From the NCBI GenBank assembly GCA_023438115.1, contig JAEZEB010000105.1:1-20574 (forward strand): a DNA stretch of 20,574 bases. Direction: 5' to 3'. This document shows positions 1 through 8,226 of this stretch, one piece after another. Under the pieces are notes generated by a model, which was not told the origin of the DNA, did not search any database, and saw only the letters and a program-made list of their open reading frames with translations. Made by a program: the position numbers and the translations under genes. The stretch's first letter is position 1. Every line of letters starts with the position of its first letter. Source of the stretch: Pseudomonadota bacterium (lineage in GTDB: Bacteria > Pseudomonadota > Gammaproteobacteria > Burkholderiales > Burkholderiaceae_C).

Positions 1-892
1 GGCCTGCGCCCGCCACCAGGCCCGCCGCGGCGGCCAGCGCGATGCGCGGCCAGGCGCGGCGCGCGCGTGCATTGCGAGGAAACACCTCCGCCGCGGCCTG
101 GTCGACGATGCGCCGCGTCACCTGCCCCTGTCCCATGGCGAAGGCCCCCAGCAGCGCCCGATCGCACAACAGGTTGATGCGCCGTGGCACCCCGCCGCTT
201 TCGGCGTGCACCTTGCGCAGCGCCGCGCGGTCGAAGGGCAGCGGCCGCTCCAGCCCGCAGGCCGCCAGCCGGTGCCGCACGTACTGCGCGCTCTCGTCCT
301 CGCCCAGTGCATGCAGGTGGTAGCGCGCGATGACGCGCTGCGCCAGCTGCTCCAGCTCCGGACGCGCGAGCATGTCGCGCAATTCCGGCTGCCCGATCAG
401 GATGATCTGCAGCAGCTTGCGCTCGCTGGTCTCCAGGTTGGTCAGCAGCCGCAGCTGCTCGAGCACCTCGGGCGCGAGGTTCTGGGCCTCGTCGATCACC
501 AGCACGTTGTTGCGCCCCTCCGCATGGGCGCGCAGCAGGAAGGCGTTGAGCGGATCGAGGTAGTCCTTGACCGTCGCCGCGCGGTGCGTGGGCGGCGTGA
601 CCGCCACGCCGAACTCGTGGCACACGGTCTCCAGCAGCTCCAGCACCGTGAGCTTGGGATTGAAGATGTAGGCGAGGTTGACGTGCGCCGGCACCTGGTC
701 GAGGAAGCAGCGGCAGACCGTGGTCTTGCCGGTGCCGATCTCGCCGGTGAGCAGCACGAAACCGCCGCCGCCCTGCACGCCGTACAGCAGGTGCGCCAGG
801 GCTTCCCGGTGCTGTTCGCTCATGAACAGCAGGCGCGGATCCGGCGCGATGGAGAACGGCTCCTGCTTCAGCCCGAAATACGCGGCATACAT
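1..892 (-). CDS. ExeA/GspA-like AAA ATPase, partial at C-terminus
   Basis: My translation of the minus strand gives an open frame from the ATG at 890-892 (MYAAYFGLKQEPFSIAPDPR) to the window edge, 297 codons with no stop. Residues 50-57 are a Walker A motif (GEIGTGKT) and 131-137 a Walker B motif (LVIDEAQ), followed by the usual family stretch QLRLLTNLET and an IGQPELR sensor-like segment. The last visible residues, after RRAWPR, are Ala/Gly-rich and look like the start of a membrane helix. In ExeA/GspA proteins an N-terminal cytoplasmic AAA domain is followed by one membrane span and a periplasmic peptidoglycan-binding part; ExeA with ExeB helps place the type II secretin. The partner gene would lie beyond the left edge, so a role in type II secretion or in a pilus/exopolysaccharide locus stays open. 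No strong Shine-Dalgarno is visible. The family is confident, the specific role is not. Confidence 0.88.
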   Translation of the reverse strand, partial: MYAAYFGLKQEPFSIAPDPRLLFMSEQHREALAHLLYGVQGGGGFVLLTGEIGTGKTTVCRCFLDQVPAHVNLAYIFNPKLTVLELLETVCHEFGVAVTPPTHRAATVKDYLDPLNAFLLRAHAEGRNNVLVIDEAQNLAPEVLEQLRLLTNLETSERKLLQIILIGQPELRDMLARPELEQLAQRVIARYHLHALGEDESAQYVRHRLAACGLERPLPFDRAALRKVHAESGGVPRRINLLCDRALLGAFAMGQGQVTRRIVDQAAAEVFPRNARARRAWPRIALAAAAGLVAGAG

Positions 893-938
893 GGGCGCCA
901 AGGATACAGCGCCGGTGTGAAGCTCCCCTCGGGGCCAG

Positions 939-955
939 CCCGGGTCTGTCCCGGG
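939..955. terminator. GC-rich hairpin between the transporter and the ATPase
   Basis: CCCGGG at 939-944 and CCCGGG at 950-955 pair across the loop TCTGT, directly after the stop of the minus-strand transporter. A second small palindrome CCCCTCGGGG lies at 925-934. There is no T tract, so this is only a candidate transcription end or mRNA-stabilising structure for the transporter. Confidence 0.3.
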
Positions 956-956
956 G

Positions 957-2201
957 TCAGGCGGCCGCGAGCGGCGCGGTGCGGCGCGCGCGCCGCACGT
1001 TGAAGGCGCTGGCGATCAGCACGGCCTGCATCACCACCAGGCCCAGCCAGACGCCGCGGAAATTCCCGTGGTCCATCAGGGCGCCGAAGAACAGCGGCGC
1101 GACGGCCTGGCCGATGTCGAGCCCGGAGTACACGACGCCGTACACGCGACCCGTGGAGTTCTCCGGCGTCGAGCGCTTGACGATCAGGTCGCGCGAGGGG
1201 CCCGCCAGTCCGCTGGCGAATCCCATGGCGCCGAACAGCACCGGCACCGCGAAGGCAGGCAGCGAGGCGAAGCCCACGGCCAGCGCCACCAGGGCGGCGA
1301 TGCCGAAACCCGCGCCCACCACGCGCTCGCAGCGCGCCGGATCCGAGGCGAGGAAGCCGCCGGCCACCATGCCGCCCGCGCTGCACACCATGTAGACCGT
1401 GAGGCAGGCCGCGGCCAGCGCCACCGGCACGTCGTGCAGCTGGCGGGCCGCCTCGGGCGCGAAGGCCTGGATCACGCTCAGCACCACGGCGTAGAAGAAG
1501 AAGAATGCGAAGCACATCCATACGGCGGGGATGCGCAGGAAATCGAAGCTGCCCTGCGGCGTGGCGTCCTGGCCCTGCGCGGCGGACGTGCGCGGCGCGG
1601 GCGGCAGCGCGAGACCCGCGCGGTACACCCACAGCACGGCCAGCACCACCACCGCCACCGCGCCGGCGACGGCGAGCGCCACGCGCCAGTGGAAGGCGAT
1701 GGCCAGCGGCACCAGCAGCACGGGCGCGGCCGCCCAGCCCAGGCTGCCCGTGATGCCATGCACGCTGTAGGCATGTCCCAGGCGCGGCGCGCTCACCTTG
1801 CGGTTCAGCAGGGTGTAGTCCACCGGGTGGAACACGCCGTTGCCGACGCCGGCCACGATCGCGAAGAAGGCCATCGCCCAGTAGTTCGGCGCGAGCGCGA
1901 AGCCGAAGGCCGCGGCGGCGATCAGCGCCAGGCCGCCGAAGAGGATGGGACGCGGCCCGAAGCGGTCGACGAGGAAGCCGCTGGCGGTCTGCACCGCGCA
2001 GGACACGACGAAGAAGATCGTCATGAGGAAACCGAGCTGCGTGTAGCTGGCGTCCAGCGCGTCCTTCAGCCAGGGGAACAGGGGCGGCAGCAGCAGCTGG
2101 CTGAAGTGGCTCACCATGTGCGCCAGGCCCACCAGGCCGATCACGCCGGCGTCGCGGCGCATGGGGACGGAGCCGGGGAGCGGCGAAGTCGCAGTCGTCA
2201 T
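957..2201 (-). CDS. MFS efflux transporter, fosmidomycin-resistance (Fsr) type
   Basis: A 414-residue membrane protein with about twelve hydrophobic segments, the usual size for the major facilitator superfamily. The first helix region contains GLAHMVSHFSQLLLPPLFPW, and a later one reads GVGNGVFHPVDYTLLN; both resemble Fsr-like drug exporters, where a His-Pro pair sits in helix 4. The MFS signature between helices 2 and 3 is present as GFLVDRFGPRP. The ATG at 2201 (MTTATSPLPGS) was chosen; the frame stays open upstream to a TTG at 2273, but that would run across the whole gap into the start of the divergent regulator gene. It is divergent from an AraC regulator with 71 bp between the start codons, an arrangement typical of a regulator controlling a neighbouring exporter, as in nimR/nimT of E. 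coli. The substrate cannot be read from sequence. Confidence 0.88.
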   Translation of the reverse strand: MTTATSPLPGSVPMRRDAGVIGLVGLAHMVSHFSQLLLPPLFPWLKDALDASYTQLGFLMTIFFVVSCAVQTASGFLVDRFGPRPILFGGLALIAAAAFGFALAPNYWAMAFFAIVAGVGNGVFHPVDYTLLNRKVSAPRLGHAYSVHGITGSLGWAAAPVLLVPLAIAFHWRVALAVAGAVAVVVLAVLWVYRAGLALPPAPRTSAAQGQDATPQGSFDFLRIPAVWMCFAFFFFYAVVLSVIQAFAPEAARQLHDVPVALAAACLTVYMVCSAGGMVAGGFLASDPARCERVVGAGFGIAALVALAVGFASLPAFAVPVLFGAMGFASGLAGPSRDLIVKRSTPENSTGRVYGVVYSGLDIGQAVAPLFFGALMDHGNFRGVWLGLVVMQAVLIASAFNVRRARRTAPLAAA

Positions 2202-2253
2202 GCGGCGATCGTAAGGGCCGGACCTTCTTGCGGGAATGCGACGGAACGCCAAC

Positions 2254-2264
2254 TTTCGGCGAAA
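2254..2264. promoter_or_regulatory. Short palindrome in the divergent MFS/AraC promoter region
   Basis: TTTCG-G-CGAAA is a perfect 11-bp palindrome in the 71-bp gap between the two divergent starts, ending 8 bp before the AraC ATG. It could be an operator for the regulator. It is too short to be convincing alone, and AraC proteins more often bind direct repeats. Confidence 0.25.
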
Positions 2265-2272
2265 ATCGGCCA

Positions 2273-3094
2273 ATGCCGCGCCGCCGCTCCCTGGTCCCCA
2301 CCGGCGACTTCGATCCCTTCCGTCCCGGGCACGCCCGACCGGTGCGCGTGCGCTCGCGGCTGCTGCCGGCCGACGCGCATTTCGAGCCGCACCGCCATCC
2401 CTGGGCGCAGCTCGCCTACTGCGCCACCGGCATCCTGCAGGTGAGCATCGCGGGCCCCGGCGGCGCGGGCGGCGGCGAGGTCACGTACATCGTGCCGCCG
2501 TCGCGCGCCCTGTGGATCGCGCCCGACGTGCTGCATTCGGTGCACGTGCTGGAGGACGCGCAGTTCCGCACGCTCTACGTCGACGCCGGCGTGGCGCCGC
2601 CCGCCTGGGAAGGCTGCCGCATGCTCGTCGTCTCGCCGTTGCTGCGCGAGCTGATCCCGGCGCTGGATGCGCCGGAGCTGCCGCGCGAGCGCGAAGACCT
2701 GCTGTCCGCGCTGGTCCTCGACGAACTGCGCGGCGCGGCGACCCAGCCGCTGGGCGTGCCGCTGCCGCCTGCCGACGGCGACAAGCGCCTGCGCGCGCTG
2801 TGCGAAGCCGTGCTGCGCTCCCCCGCCGAGCGCGCGACGCTGGCGCAGTGGGCGGCGGACGTGGGCGCCAGCGAGCGCACCATGGCGCGCCTGTTCCGCG
2901 AGCAGCTGGGCACGAGCTACCAGCAATGGCGCCAGCAGGCGGTGCTGGCGCATGCCCTGCCCCTGCTCGCGCGCGGCGTGCCGGTCAGCCACGTGGCGGC
3001 GGCCAGCGGCTACGCCAGCGAAAGCGCGTTCACCGCGATGTTCAAGGCCGCCATGGGACAGCCGCCCAGCCGCCTGCACGGCCGCGGAAGCTGA
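2273..3094 (+). CDS. AraC-family regulator with N-terminal cupin domain
   Basis: A 273-residue protein. The N-terminal half is a cupin-like sensor with the His-rich strand FEPHRHPWAQL and the segment PPSRALWIAPDVLHSV, typical of the NimR/YeaM branch of AraC regulators. The C-terminal third holds the two helix-turn-helix motifs: one around LAQWAADVGASERTMARLF and the second around VSHVAAASGYASESAFTAMF, with the usual G-Y-x-S-x-S-A-F signature. The ATG at 2273 was chosen because the cupin starts soon after it; a TTG at 2228 would add 15 residues and overlap a palindrome. It lies divergent to the Fsr-type transporter and most likely controls it. The NUDIX gene starts 35 bp downstream and may be co-transcribed. 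The ligand is unknown. Confidence 0.9.
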   Translation: MPRRRSLVPTGDFDPFRPGHARPVRVRSRLLPADAHFEPHRHPWAQLAYCATGILQVSIAGPGGAGGGEVTYIVPPSRALWIAPDVLHSVHVLEDAQFRTLYVDAGVAPPAWEGCRMLVVSPLLRELIPALDAPELPREREDLLSALVLDELRGAATQPLGVPLPPADGDKRLRALCEAVLRSPAERATLAQWAADVGASERTMARLFREQLGTSYQQWRQQAVLAHALPLLARGVPVSHVAAASGYASESAFTAMFKAAMGQPPSRLHGRGS

Positions 3095-3129
3095 GCGCGA
3101 AGCGGCCCGCTGCGCCTACACTGGCGGCC

Positions 3130-3624
3130 GTGTCCACCATCCGCAGCGCCGGCCTGCTGATGTTCCGCCGCGGCCCGGCGGGCATCGAGGTGCTGCTCGC
3201 CCATCCCGGCGGCCCGTTCTGGGTCCGGCGCGACGAGGCGTCCTGGACGCTGCCCAAGGGGGAGATCGGCCCGAACGAGGAGCCGCTGGCCGCGGCCCTG
3301 CGCGAATTCGCGGAGGAAACCGGCTTCCCGAGCGCGCCGCCCTACCTGCCGCTGGGCGAACTGCGGCAGAAAAGCGGCAAGCGGATCTCGGCGTGGGCCT
3401 TCGAAGGCGACGCCGACCCGGCGCGCCTGCAAAGCAATGCCTTCGAGATGGAGTGGCCGCCGCGCTCGGGCCGCCTGCAGTCCTTTCCGGAAGTCGACCG
3501 CGTGGGCTGGTTCGACCTCGCCCATGCCCGCCGCAAGCTGCTCGCGGGCCAGGCGCCCTTCATCGACAGCCTGGAACGGCTGCTGCGCTCCGCAGCGGGG
3601 GGCAGTCCGCGGCCCGCTGCGTGA
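3130..3624 (+). CDS. NUDIX hydrolase
   Basis: A 164-residue protein starting at a GTG codon (VSTIRSAGLLMFRR). Residues 44-66 match the NUDIX box G-x5-E-x7-R-E-U-x-E-E-x-G-U exactly: G44, E50, R58, E59, E62, E63, G65. The segment SWTLPKGEIGPNEEPLAAAL is typical of the bacterial NUDIX group that includes diadenosine polyphosphate and nucleotide-sugar hydrolases. Proteins of this family hydrolyse nucleoside diphosphates linked to another moiety using Mg2+ held by the box glutamates; the substrate cannot be assigned here. No ATG exists near the domain start and the Shine-Dalgarno is weak, so the start could move by a few codons. Its last 65 bp overlap the 3' end of the convergent binding-protein gene. 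Confidence 0.88.
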   Translation: MSTIRSAGLLMFRRGPAGIEVLLAHPGGPFWVRRDEASWTLPKGEIGPNEEPLAAALREFAEETGFPSAPPYLPLGELRQKSGKRISAWAFEGDADPARLQSNAFEMEWPPRSGRLQSFPEVDRVGWFDLAHARRKLLAGQAPFIDSLERLLRSAAGGSPRPAA

Positions 3625-4660
3625 CGGTTCGCGGCAGTTGCCGCTCCGCGCGCGGCGGCAGGAAATCGTCCGTGTAGACGAGTTCCGTCTCCGGCACCCG
3701 GGCCAGCCGCAACGCGCCGGCCACCCGCGCGATCTGGTGCTGCAGCCGCAGCGGATCCACCGCCGACAAGCCGTCGCGCCGCACGGCGGGTGTGAGCATG
3801 GCGTCGTCGAAGGCGATGCGCAGGCGCTGCGACTCCAGCTCCGCCACCATGCGCTCGCCCATGCGCTGGCGCAGCGCACCGATCGCGCTCGCGGGCTGCG
3901 CCGCCGCCGCGAGCAGGCCGCGGTTGATGCCGCGCGCGAAGGCCGCGGTGGTCTGTGGATGGCGGCGCAGGAAATCGGCGCGCGCGAACAGCGCCGCGCC
4001 GTAAAGCTCCACGCCGTGATCGGCGTAGCGCAGGATGCGGATGCGCTCGCGGCGAACGCCCTGCATCTCCAGGTACACCGCCGCATAGGTGTAGCCGGCG
4101 ATCGCGTCGACGGCGCCGGCCACCAGCAGGGTTTCGCGCAGCGCGGGTTCCACCGATTGCCAGCGCACCTCCGAGGGGTCGAGCCCGTTGGCCCGCGCAA
4201 GCACCGGGAAGGCGGTACGCGCGGCTTCCCCTTCGGGCGCCGCCAGCAGCTTGCCGCGCAGGTCGGCGGGCGTGCGGATGCCCTTGTCTTCCAGCGAGAT
4301 GATGGCGAGCGGCGCGCGATCGTGCAGCATGTAGAAGGCGGTGACCGGCTGCCGGGGATAGGCCGCGTTGTGCGCGATGATCGTGCTCAGGTCGGCCATG
4401 CCGACTTCGATCTCGCCGCCCGCCACGCGCCGCACCGTGTCGCCGGCGCCGAAGCCGCGCTGCACCTGCACCTGCAGGCCTTCGCGCGCGAGATGCCCGC
4501 CGTCCACGGCCAGCAGCAGAGGCGCATGCGCGCCCGTGAACAGCCAGTCGAGCGAGAAGCGCAGCGCCGGCAGTTCCGGCGCCGCGGCGCAGGGGCCCGC
4601 CAGCAGGAAGCCCGCGAGGACGGCGCACAGGGACTGCAGGAAACGCACGGGGTACGGCAT
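3560..4660 (-). CDS. ABC substrate-binding protein, NMT1/THI5 (SsuA/TauA-like) type
   Basis: A 366-residue exported protein. A signal peptide with a basic start and hydrophobic core ends at CAAA before PELPALRF (about residue 27). The mature protein opens with LRFSLDWLFTGAHAPLLLAVDGG and continues with GDTVRRVAGGEIEVGMADLSTI, the usual first lobe of NMT1/THI5 solute-binding proteins. Relatives bind sulfonates, nitrate, pyrimidine precursors or other small solutes for an ABC importer. No permease or ATPase gene lies nearby, so this is an orphan receptor and the ligand is open. The Cys in AGPCAAA is preceded by Pro, which does not fit a lipobox. It lies 53 bp downstream of the S9 peptidase on the same strand and could be co-transcribed. 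Its 3' end overlaps the NUDIX gene by 65 bp. Confidence 0.85.
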   Translation of the reverse strand: MPYPVRFLQSLCAVLAGFLLAGPCAAAPELPALRFSLDWLFTGAHAPLLLAVDGGHLAREGLQVQVQRGFGAGDTVRRVAGGEIEVGMADLSTIIAHNAAYPRQPVTAFYMLHDRAPLAIISLEDKGIRTPADLRGKLLAAPEGEAARTAFPVLARANGLDPSEVRWQSVEPALRETLLVAGAVDAIAGYTYAAVYLEMQGVRRERIRILRYADHGVELYGAALFARADFLRRHPQTTAAFARGINRGLLAAAAQPASAIGALRQRMGERMVAELESQRLRIAFDDAMLTPAVRRDGLSAVDPLRLQHQIARVAGALRLARVPETELVYTDDFLPPRAERQLPRTVTQRAADCPPLRSAAAVPGCR

Positions 4661-4713
4661 GGAAGAGCGGCTCGTCCAGCATAACCCGGCCGCGCGCGGC
4701 GGCCGAAGAATAT

Positions 4714-6702
4714 TCAGCGTTGCGCCTTCTCCATCGATGTTTCGGGCGCCAGCGCTTTCGGCTCCTGGTCGATGTGGCGCTCGAGCCAGTCGATGATGCG
4801 TTCGGCGGCGTCCTGCCGCACCGACGGCGAGCCTTCACCCAGGAAGTGGTGGTCCTCGCCCGGATACAGCACCAGCTCGGCCCGGGTGTCGCCCGCGCGC
4901 ATGAGGCTCACGAACAGCTCCTCGGACTGGCACTTGGGGCAGCGCTCGTCGTCGGCGCCCTGCATGAAGAGCGTGGGCGTGGTGGCGCGCTCCACGCACG
5001 CCAGCGGCGACAGCTTCCTGGCCAGCGCGCGGTCGAAGCGCCTCTCGCCGCCCATGTAGTACGGGTCCGCGTAGTAGCCGCCGTCCGAGGTGCCGTAGTG
5101 CGTCTCGATGTTGCCCACCGGCGCCATGACCACGGCGGCGCGGAAGATGTCGCAGTTGCCCACCGCCCAGCCGCCCAGGTAGCCGCCGTACGACTTCCCG
5201 GAGATCGCCACGCGCCCGTCGCACACGCCTTCGTCCTGCAGCTGCCGGATCGCCGCCAGGTGTTGCGGCAGGTCGTACTCGCCCCAGTGGCCCGCAAGCC
5301 GGTGGCAGAACTCGCTGCCGTAGCTGGCGGAGCCCACCGCATTGAGCGCCAGCACCGCCCACCCGCGGGCGCACAGCACCTGCCAGAACACGTTGGTGTC
5401 GAAGTCGAGCAGCGCATAGGCCGCCGGCCCGCCGTGCGCGTCATCCAGCAAGGGCAGCGGCCCGGAGGCGCCTTCGGCCCGCAGCAGCCAGCCCTCGATC
5501 TCTTCGCTGCCACCGCGGCCGTCAGGCACCTGGAAAGTCCAGTTCTCGACCAGGATGGGCGTCCTGTCCTTCCACCAGGGATTGAAGTTCGTCAGCTGCC
5601 GCTCGCCGCCACCGGGTGGACAGGCATGCACCTCGCTGGGCAGCGAAGGATGGTCCACGGTGAAGCAGAGCGTGTCGCCCGCGGGGGCGAAGGCGCCCAG
5701 CTGCCGGTTGCCCGTCACGACGCGCTCTTCCAGCGTGCCATCGAGCGCGATGCGGACCACCTGGTGGCGGCCGCGATGCTGCCGCAGGAACAGCAGGCCC
5801 GCCGAATCCGGCGTCCAGTGCACGGAGAGCGGATCGGCCACCTGGAGGTCCTCGTCGCCCAGGCGGCGCGCCTGGCCCGAGGCGCACTCCAGCACGTACA
5901 GGCTGGTCTGCGCGTCGCCTTCCTCCTGCGTGGCGCAGAACGCAATCCAGCGTCCGTCGGGCGACCACAGCGGGCTCATCACCGTCGCGAAGTCGTGCGT
6001 CAGCTGGCGCGCGCCGCGGCCGTCGGCGGCGCTGGTCCACAGGTCCGTGCGATGCGAGAAGCGACCGGCGCGGCCGCGCGCATACGCGAGCCGCGCGCCG
6101 TCGGGTGCGACGTCGAAGGCCAGGACGTCGAAAGGACCGTCGGTGAGCTGGCGATGCGCGCCGCTCGCCGCATCCAGGCGGAACAGGTGGATCTCGCGCG
6201 CCAGCATGTAGCCGACGCCGTCGCTCTTGTACGGCAGCTTCCAGGCCACCTGGGGCTGCACCTTGCGCTGCTTCGGCTCGCGGCCGGCGGGGCGCTCGCC
6301 GCGCCAGTCCGGATCGACGATGACCGCGGCGGACACCACCAGCGCCTGGCCATCCGGCATCCAGCGCAGATCGGACACCGCGCCGGGCAGTTCACCGCAA
6401 GGCGCCGCTTCTCCACCACCGGCAGGCAGGAGGTGCACCTGCGCCGAGCCGCCGCGGTCCGAGAGGAAGGCGAGCCGCCTCCCATCGGGGGACCAGCGGG
6501 GTGAATTGTCGCGGCCCGGGCCGCGCGTGAGCTGCACGGGTTCGCCTTCGAGCGGCACCTGCCAGATGCAGCTTAGGTAGCCGTCATCTTCGCGGTCGAC
6601 GGAGCGGACCGTGCAGGCCACGGACTTGCCGTCCGGCGCGCCCGCGAGTTCCGTGACCTTCTGGTGGAGGTACAGGTCTTCGGTCGTGAACGGGGTGGGC
6701 AT
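4714..6702 (-). CDS. S9 family peptidase (prolyl oligopeptidase/acylaminoacyl-peptidase type)
   Basis: A 662-residue serine peptidase. The N-terminal half is a beta-propeller built from PD40-like repeats such as NSPRWSPDGRRLAFLSDRGG and MSPLWSPDGRWIAFC. The C-terminal third is the alpha/beta hydrolase: the nucleophile is Ser504 in GKSYGGYLGG, the acid is probably Asp585 in GADDERCP, and the base is His618 in GEDHHF. Family members remove acyl-amino acids or short peptides from small peptides that enter through the propeller. No signal peptide is evident, so it is probably cytoplasmic. The ATG at 6702 was chosen because GGGAG lies about 9 nt upstream; the frame stays open further upstream but with no protein-like sequence. 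Unusual points are Lys before the nucleophile, where relatives mostly have Gly, and a CPKC pair next to the catalytic Asp. Confidence 0.93.
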   Translation of the reverse strand: MPTPFTTEDLYLHQKVTELAGAPDGKSVACTVRSVDREDDGYLSCIWQVPLEGEPVQLTRGPGRDNSPRWSPDGRRLAFLSDRGGSAQVHLLPAGGGEAAPCGELPGAVSDLRWMPDGQALVVSAAVIVDPDWRGERPAGREPKQRKVQPQVAWKLPYKSDGVGYMLAREIHLFRLDAASGAHRQLTDGPFDVLAFDVAPDGARLAYARGRAGRFSHRTDLWTSAADGRGARQLTHDFATVMSPLWSPDGRWIAFCATQEEGDAQTSLYVLECASGQARRLGDEDLQVADPLSVHWTPDSAGLLFLRQHRGRHQVVRIALDGTLEERVVTGNRQLGAFAPAGDTLCFTVDHPSLPSEVHACPPGGGERQLTNFNPWWKDRTPILVENWTFQVPDGRGGSEEIEGWLLRAEGASGPLPLLDDAHGGPAAYALLDFDTNVFWQVLCARGWAVLALNAVGSASYGSEFCHRLAGHWGEYDLPQHLAAIRQLQDEGVCDGRVAISGKSYGGYLGGWAVGNCDIFRAAVVMAPVGNIETHYGTSDGGYYADPYYMGGERRFDRALARKLSPLACVERATTPTLFMQGADDERCPKCQSEELFVSLMRAGDTRAELVLYPGEDHHFLGEGSPSVRQDAAERIIDWLERHIDQEPKALAPETSMEKAQR

Positions 6703-6781
6703 GCAGGGATGCTCCCGCCGAGGCCGGATGCGCCCTGTAGGACGCCGCCGGAACGCGTGCGGCGCCCGGCCGCACGGCCCG

Positions 6782-7210
6782 TCAGGCGGCGGCGTAGGCG
6801 GGCCGGCGGGCGGACTGCGCGGAGGCCTGCGCCGCATACGCGACGTCGACCAGCTCGAAGTCCTCTTCTTCCACCTCGACCTGCGCCTGCTCCGCGTGCT
6901 CCCACGCGGCCCGGATGGCCAGCATCGCCTCGTCGATCTCGAGGCGCGAGTCGCCCTTGATGCGCACCCAGTTGGCGCAAAGGGACTTCTCGGCATCCTC
7001 GAAGCGGCCGCCGTACTGCGCGTAGCCGATGTAGCCCACGCAGTAGGCCGGCGCATAGTCGTCATAGTCCAGCTGGCTGCGGTAGTAGGGCTGGGCCCAG
7101 TACACGCTCTGCCAGTACGCATCCTCCAGTTCGGGGCGGATGCGCCCGTCGAGGCGGATTTCGGGATCGTCTGCTTGTTCCTGCCAGTCGTTCTGGTCCA
7201 TGGCGTTCAT
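6782..7210 (-). CDS. Tyr/Asp-rich small protein of unknown function
   Basis: A 142-residue acidic protein. Its central part, ELEDAYWQSVYWAQPYYRS followed by YDDYAPAYCVGYIGYAQYGG, then RFEDAEKSLCANWVRIKGDSRLEIDEA, resembles short Burkholderiales proteins with a D-Y-x-P-A-Y-x-Y-G core and a C-terminal W-x-x-x-R-G-x-S-x-L-x-W/I segment. I know of no function for that group. The last 35 residues add an acidic stretch (EVEEEDFELVD) and an Ala-rich tail. No signal peptide or membrane segment is visible. GGAG lies about 9 nt before the chosen ATG; a second Met is at codon 4. It lies 79 bp upstream of the S9 peptidase on the same strand and divergent from the SDR gene across 236 bp. Confidence 0.78.
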   Translation of the reverse strand: MNAMDQNDWQEQADDPEIRLDGRIRPELEDAYWQSVYWAQPYYRSQLDYDDYAPAYCVGYIGYAQYGGRFEDAEKSLCANWVRIKGDSRLEIDEAMLAIRAAWEHAEQAQVEVEEEDFELVDVAYAAQASAQSARRPAYAAA

Positions 7211-7446
7211 GTCCGCTACTCCGTGTGTTCGTCGCTGGGGAAATGATCGCGAAGCCGCCGCTGCGGCCGCGTAGGACGCTGCAGCCGCGCTGCTGTCGGA
7301 GGCCGCACCCGCGGCATGCAGGCGGCGCCCCCGGCGGCGGGCGCGAATCCGGCCATCCGCAGAGGCAACGGCTGGCGGAATGTCGCCTGCGAAACTTGCA
7401 CCGCGTGCCCGCGGGCCGATACTGCGGGCCAGAACGGAGGCAACCC
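7211..7446. other. 236-bp divergent intergenic region
   Basis: The gap lies between the Tyr/Asp-rich gene (minus) and the SDR gene (plus) and must hold both promoters. No gene or clear sigma-70 promoter could be read. It contains GTAGGACGC at 7271-7279, a 9-mer that also occurs at 6737-6745 before the S9 peptidase and resembles one arm of the palindrome before the response-regulator gene. A clear Shine-Dalgarno GGAGG for the SDR gene is at 7436-7440. Confidence 0.5.
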
Positions 7447-8226
7447 ATGGAAATCGGCAACAAGGTGGCGGTGGTGACGGGCGGCGCGAGCGGCATAGGC
7501 GCCGGCATGGCGGAGCGCTTCGCCCGCGAGGGCGCCGCCGGCGTGGTGGTGGCGGACGTGAACCTCGAGCGCGCGCAGGCCGTCGCCCGGCGCATCGGCG
7601 AGAAAGCGATCGCTGTGCGCTGCGACGTCTCCCAGGAGGCGGATATCCAGGCGCTGGTGGAGCAGGCGCGCCAACGGTTCGGCCGCATCGACGTCTACTT
7701 CTCCAACGCCGGCATCCTCGGCCGCATGGGCGGCATCGAGCTGGAGGATGCGCTGTGGGAGAGCATGTGGAAGATCCACGGCATGGCCCACGTGTGGGCC
7801 GCGCGGGCCGTGTTCCCGGAGATGCTCGCGCGCGGCGAAGGCTATTTCATCGTCACCGCCTCGGCCGCGGGGCTGCTGAACATCGTCGAGTCCGCGCCCT
7901 ATGGCGTGACCAAGCATGCCGCGGTGGCGGTGGCGGAGTGGCTGCGCATCGCGTACGGCCGCAAGGGCATCCGCGTGTCCTGCCTGTGCCCGCAGTCCGT
8001 GCAGACCGACATGACGCGCGACGGCACCGGCTCCGCGGGCCTGGACGGCGTGCTCCTGCCCGAGCAGGTCGCCGACGTCGTGGTGCAGACCATGCGCGAG
8101 GAACGCTTCCTCGCCCTGCCCCATCCGGAGGTGGCGAAGTACTTCCAGGCCAAAGGCCAGGATTACGACCGCTGGCTGGGCGGGATGCAGAAACTCTACG
8201 CCCAGCACATGGGCACGAAGAGTTAA
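7447..8226 (+). CDS. Short-chain dehydrogenase/reductase (classical SDR)
   Basis: A 259-residue protein of normal classical SDR length. The nucleotide-binding motif TGGASGIG is at residues 11-18, NAG at 87-89, and the catalytic set is Ser139, Tyr152 and Lys156 (YGVTK). Asp37 at the end of the second strand suggests preference for NAD(H) over NADP(H). The C-terminal part (QSVQTDMT, then LPEQVADVVVQTMREERFLALPHPEV) is the usual substrate-side region and gives no specific substrate. The ATG at 7447 is preceded by GGAGG with 6 nt spacing. Its stop overlaps the stop of the convergent DUF3096 gene by 4 bp. Confidence 0.93.
   Translation: MEIGNKVAVVTGGASGIGAGMAERFAREGAAGVVVADVNLERAQAVARRIGEKAIAVRCDVSQEADIQALVEQARQRFGRIDVYFSNAGILGRMGGIELEDALWESMWKIHGMAHVWAARAVFPEMLARGEGYFIVTASAAGLLNIVESAPYGVTKHAAVAVAEWLRIAYGRKGIRVSCLCPQSVQTDMTRDGTGSAGLDGVLLPEQVADVVVQTMREERFLALPHPEVAKYFQAKGQDYDRWLGGMQKLYAQHMGTKS

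Noticed and set aside
206..1003. A 265-codon plus-strand frame opposite the ExeA-like ATPase
   Set aside because: The minus strand carries clear Walker A and B motifs in a family-typical order, so the plus frame is a shadow.
3560..4660. Lipoprotein signal in the binding protein (AGPC)
   Set aside because: Pro just before the Cys does not fit a lipobox; cleavage at CAAA-PE by signal peptidase I is more likely.
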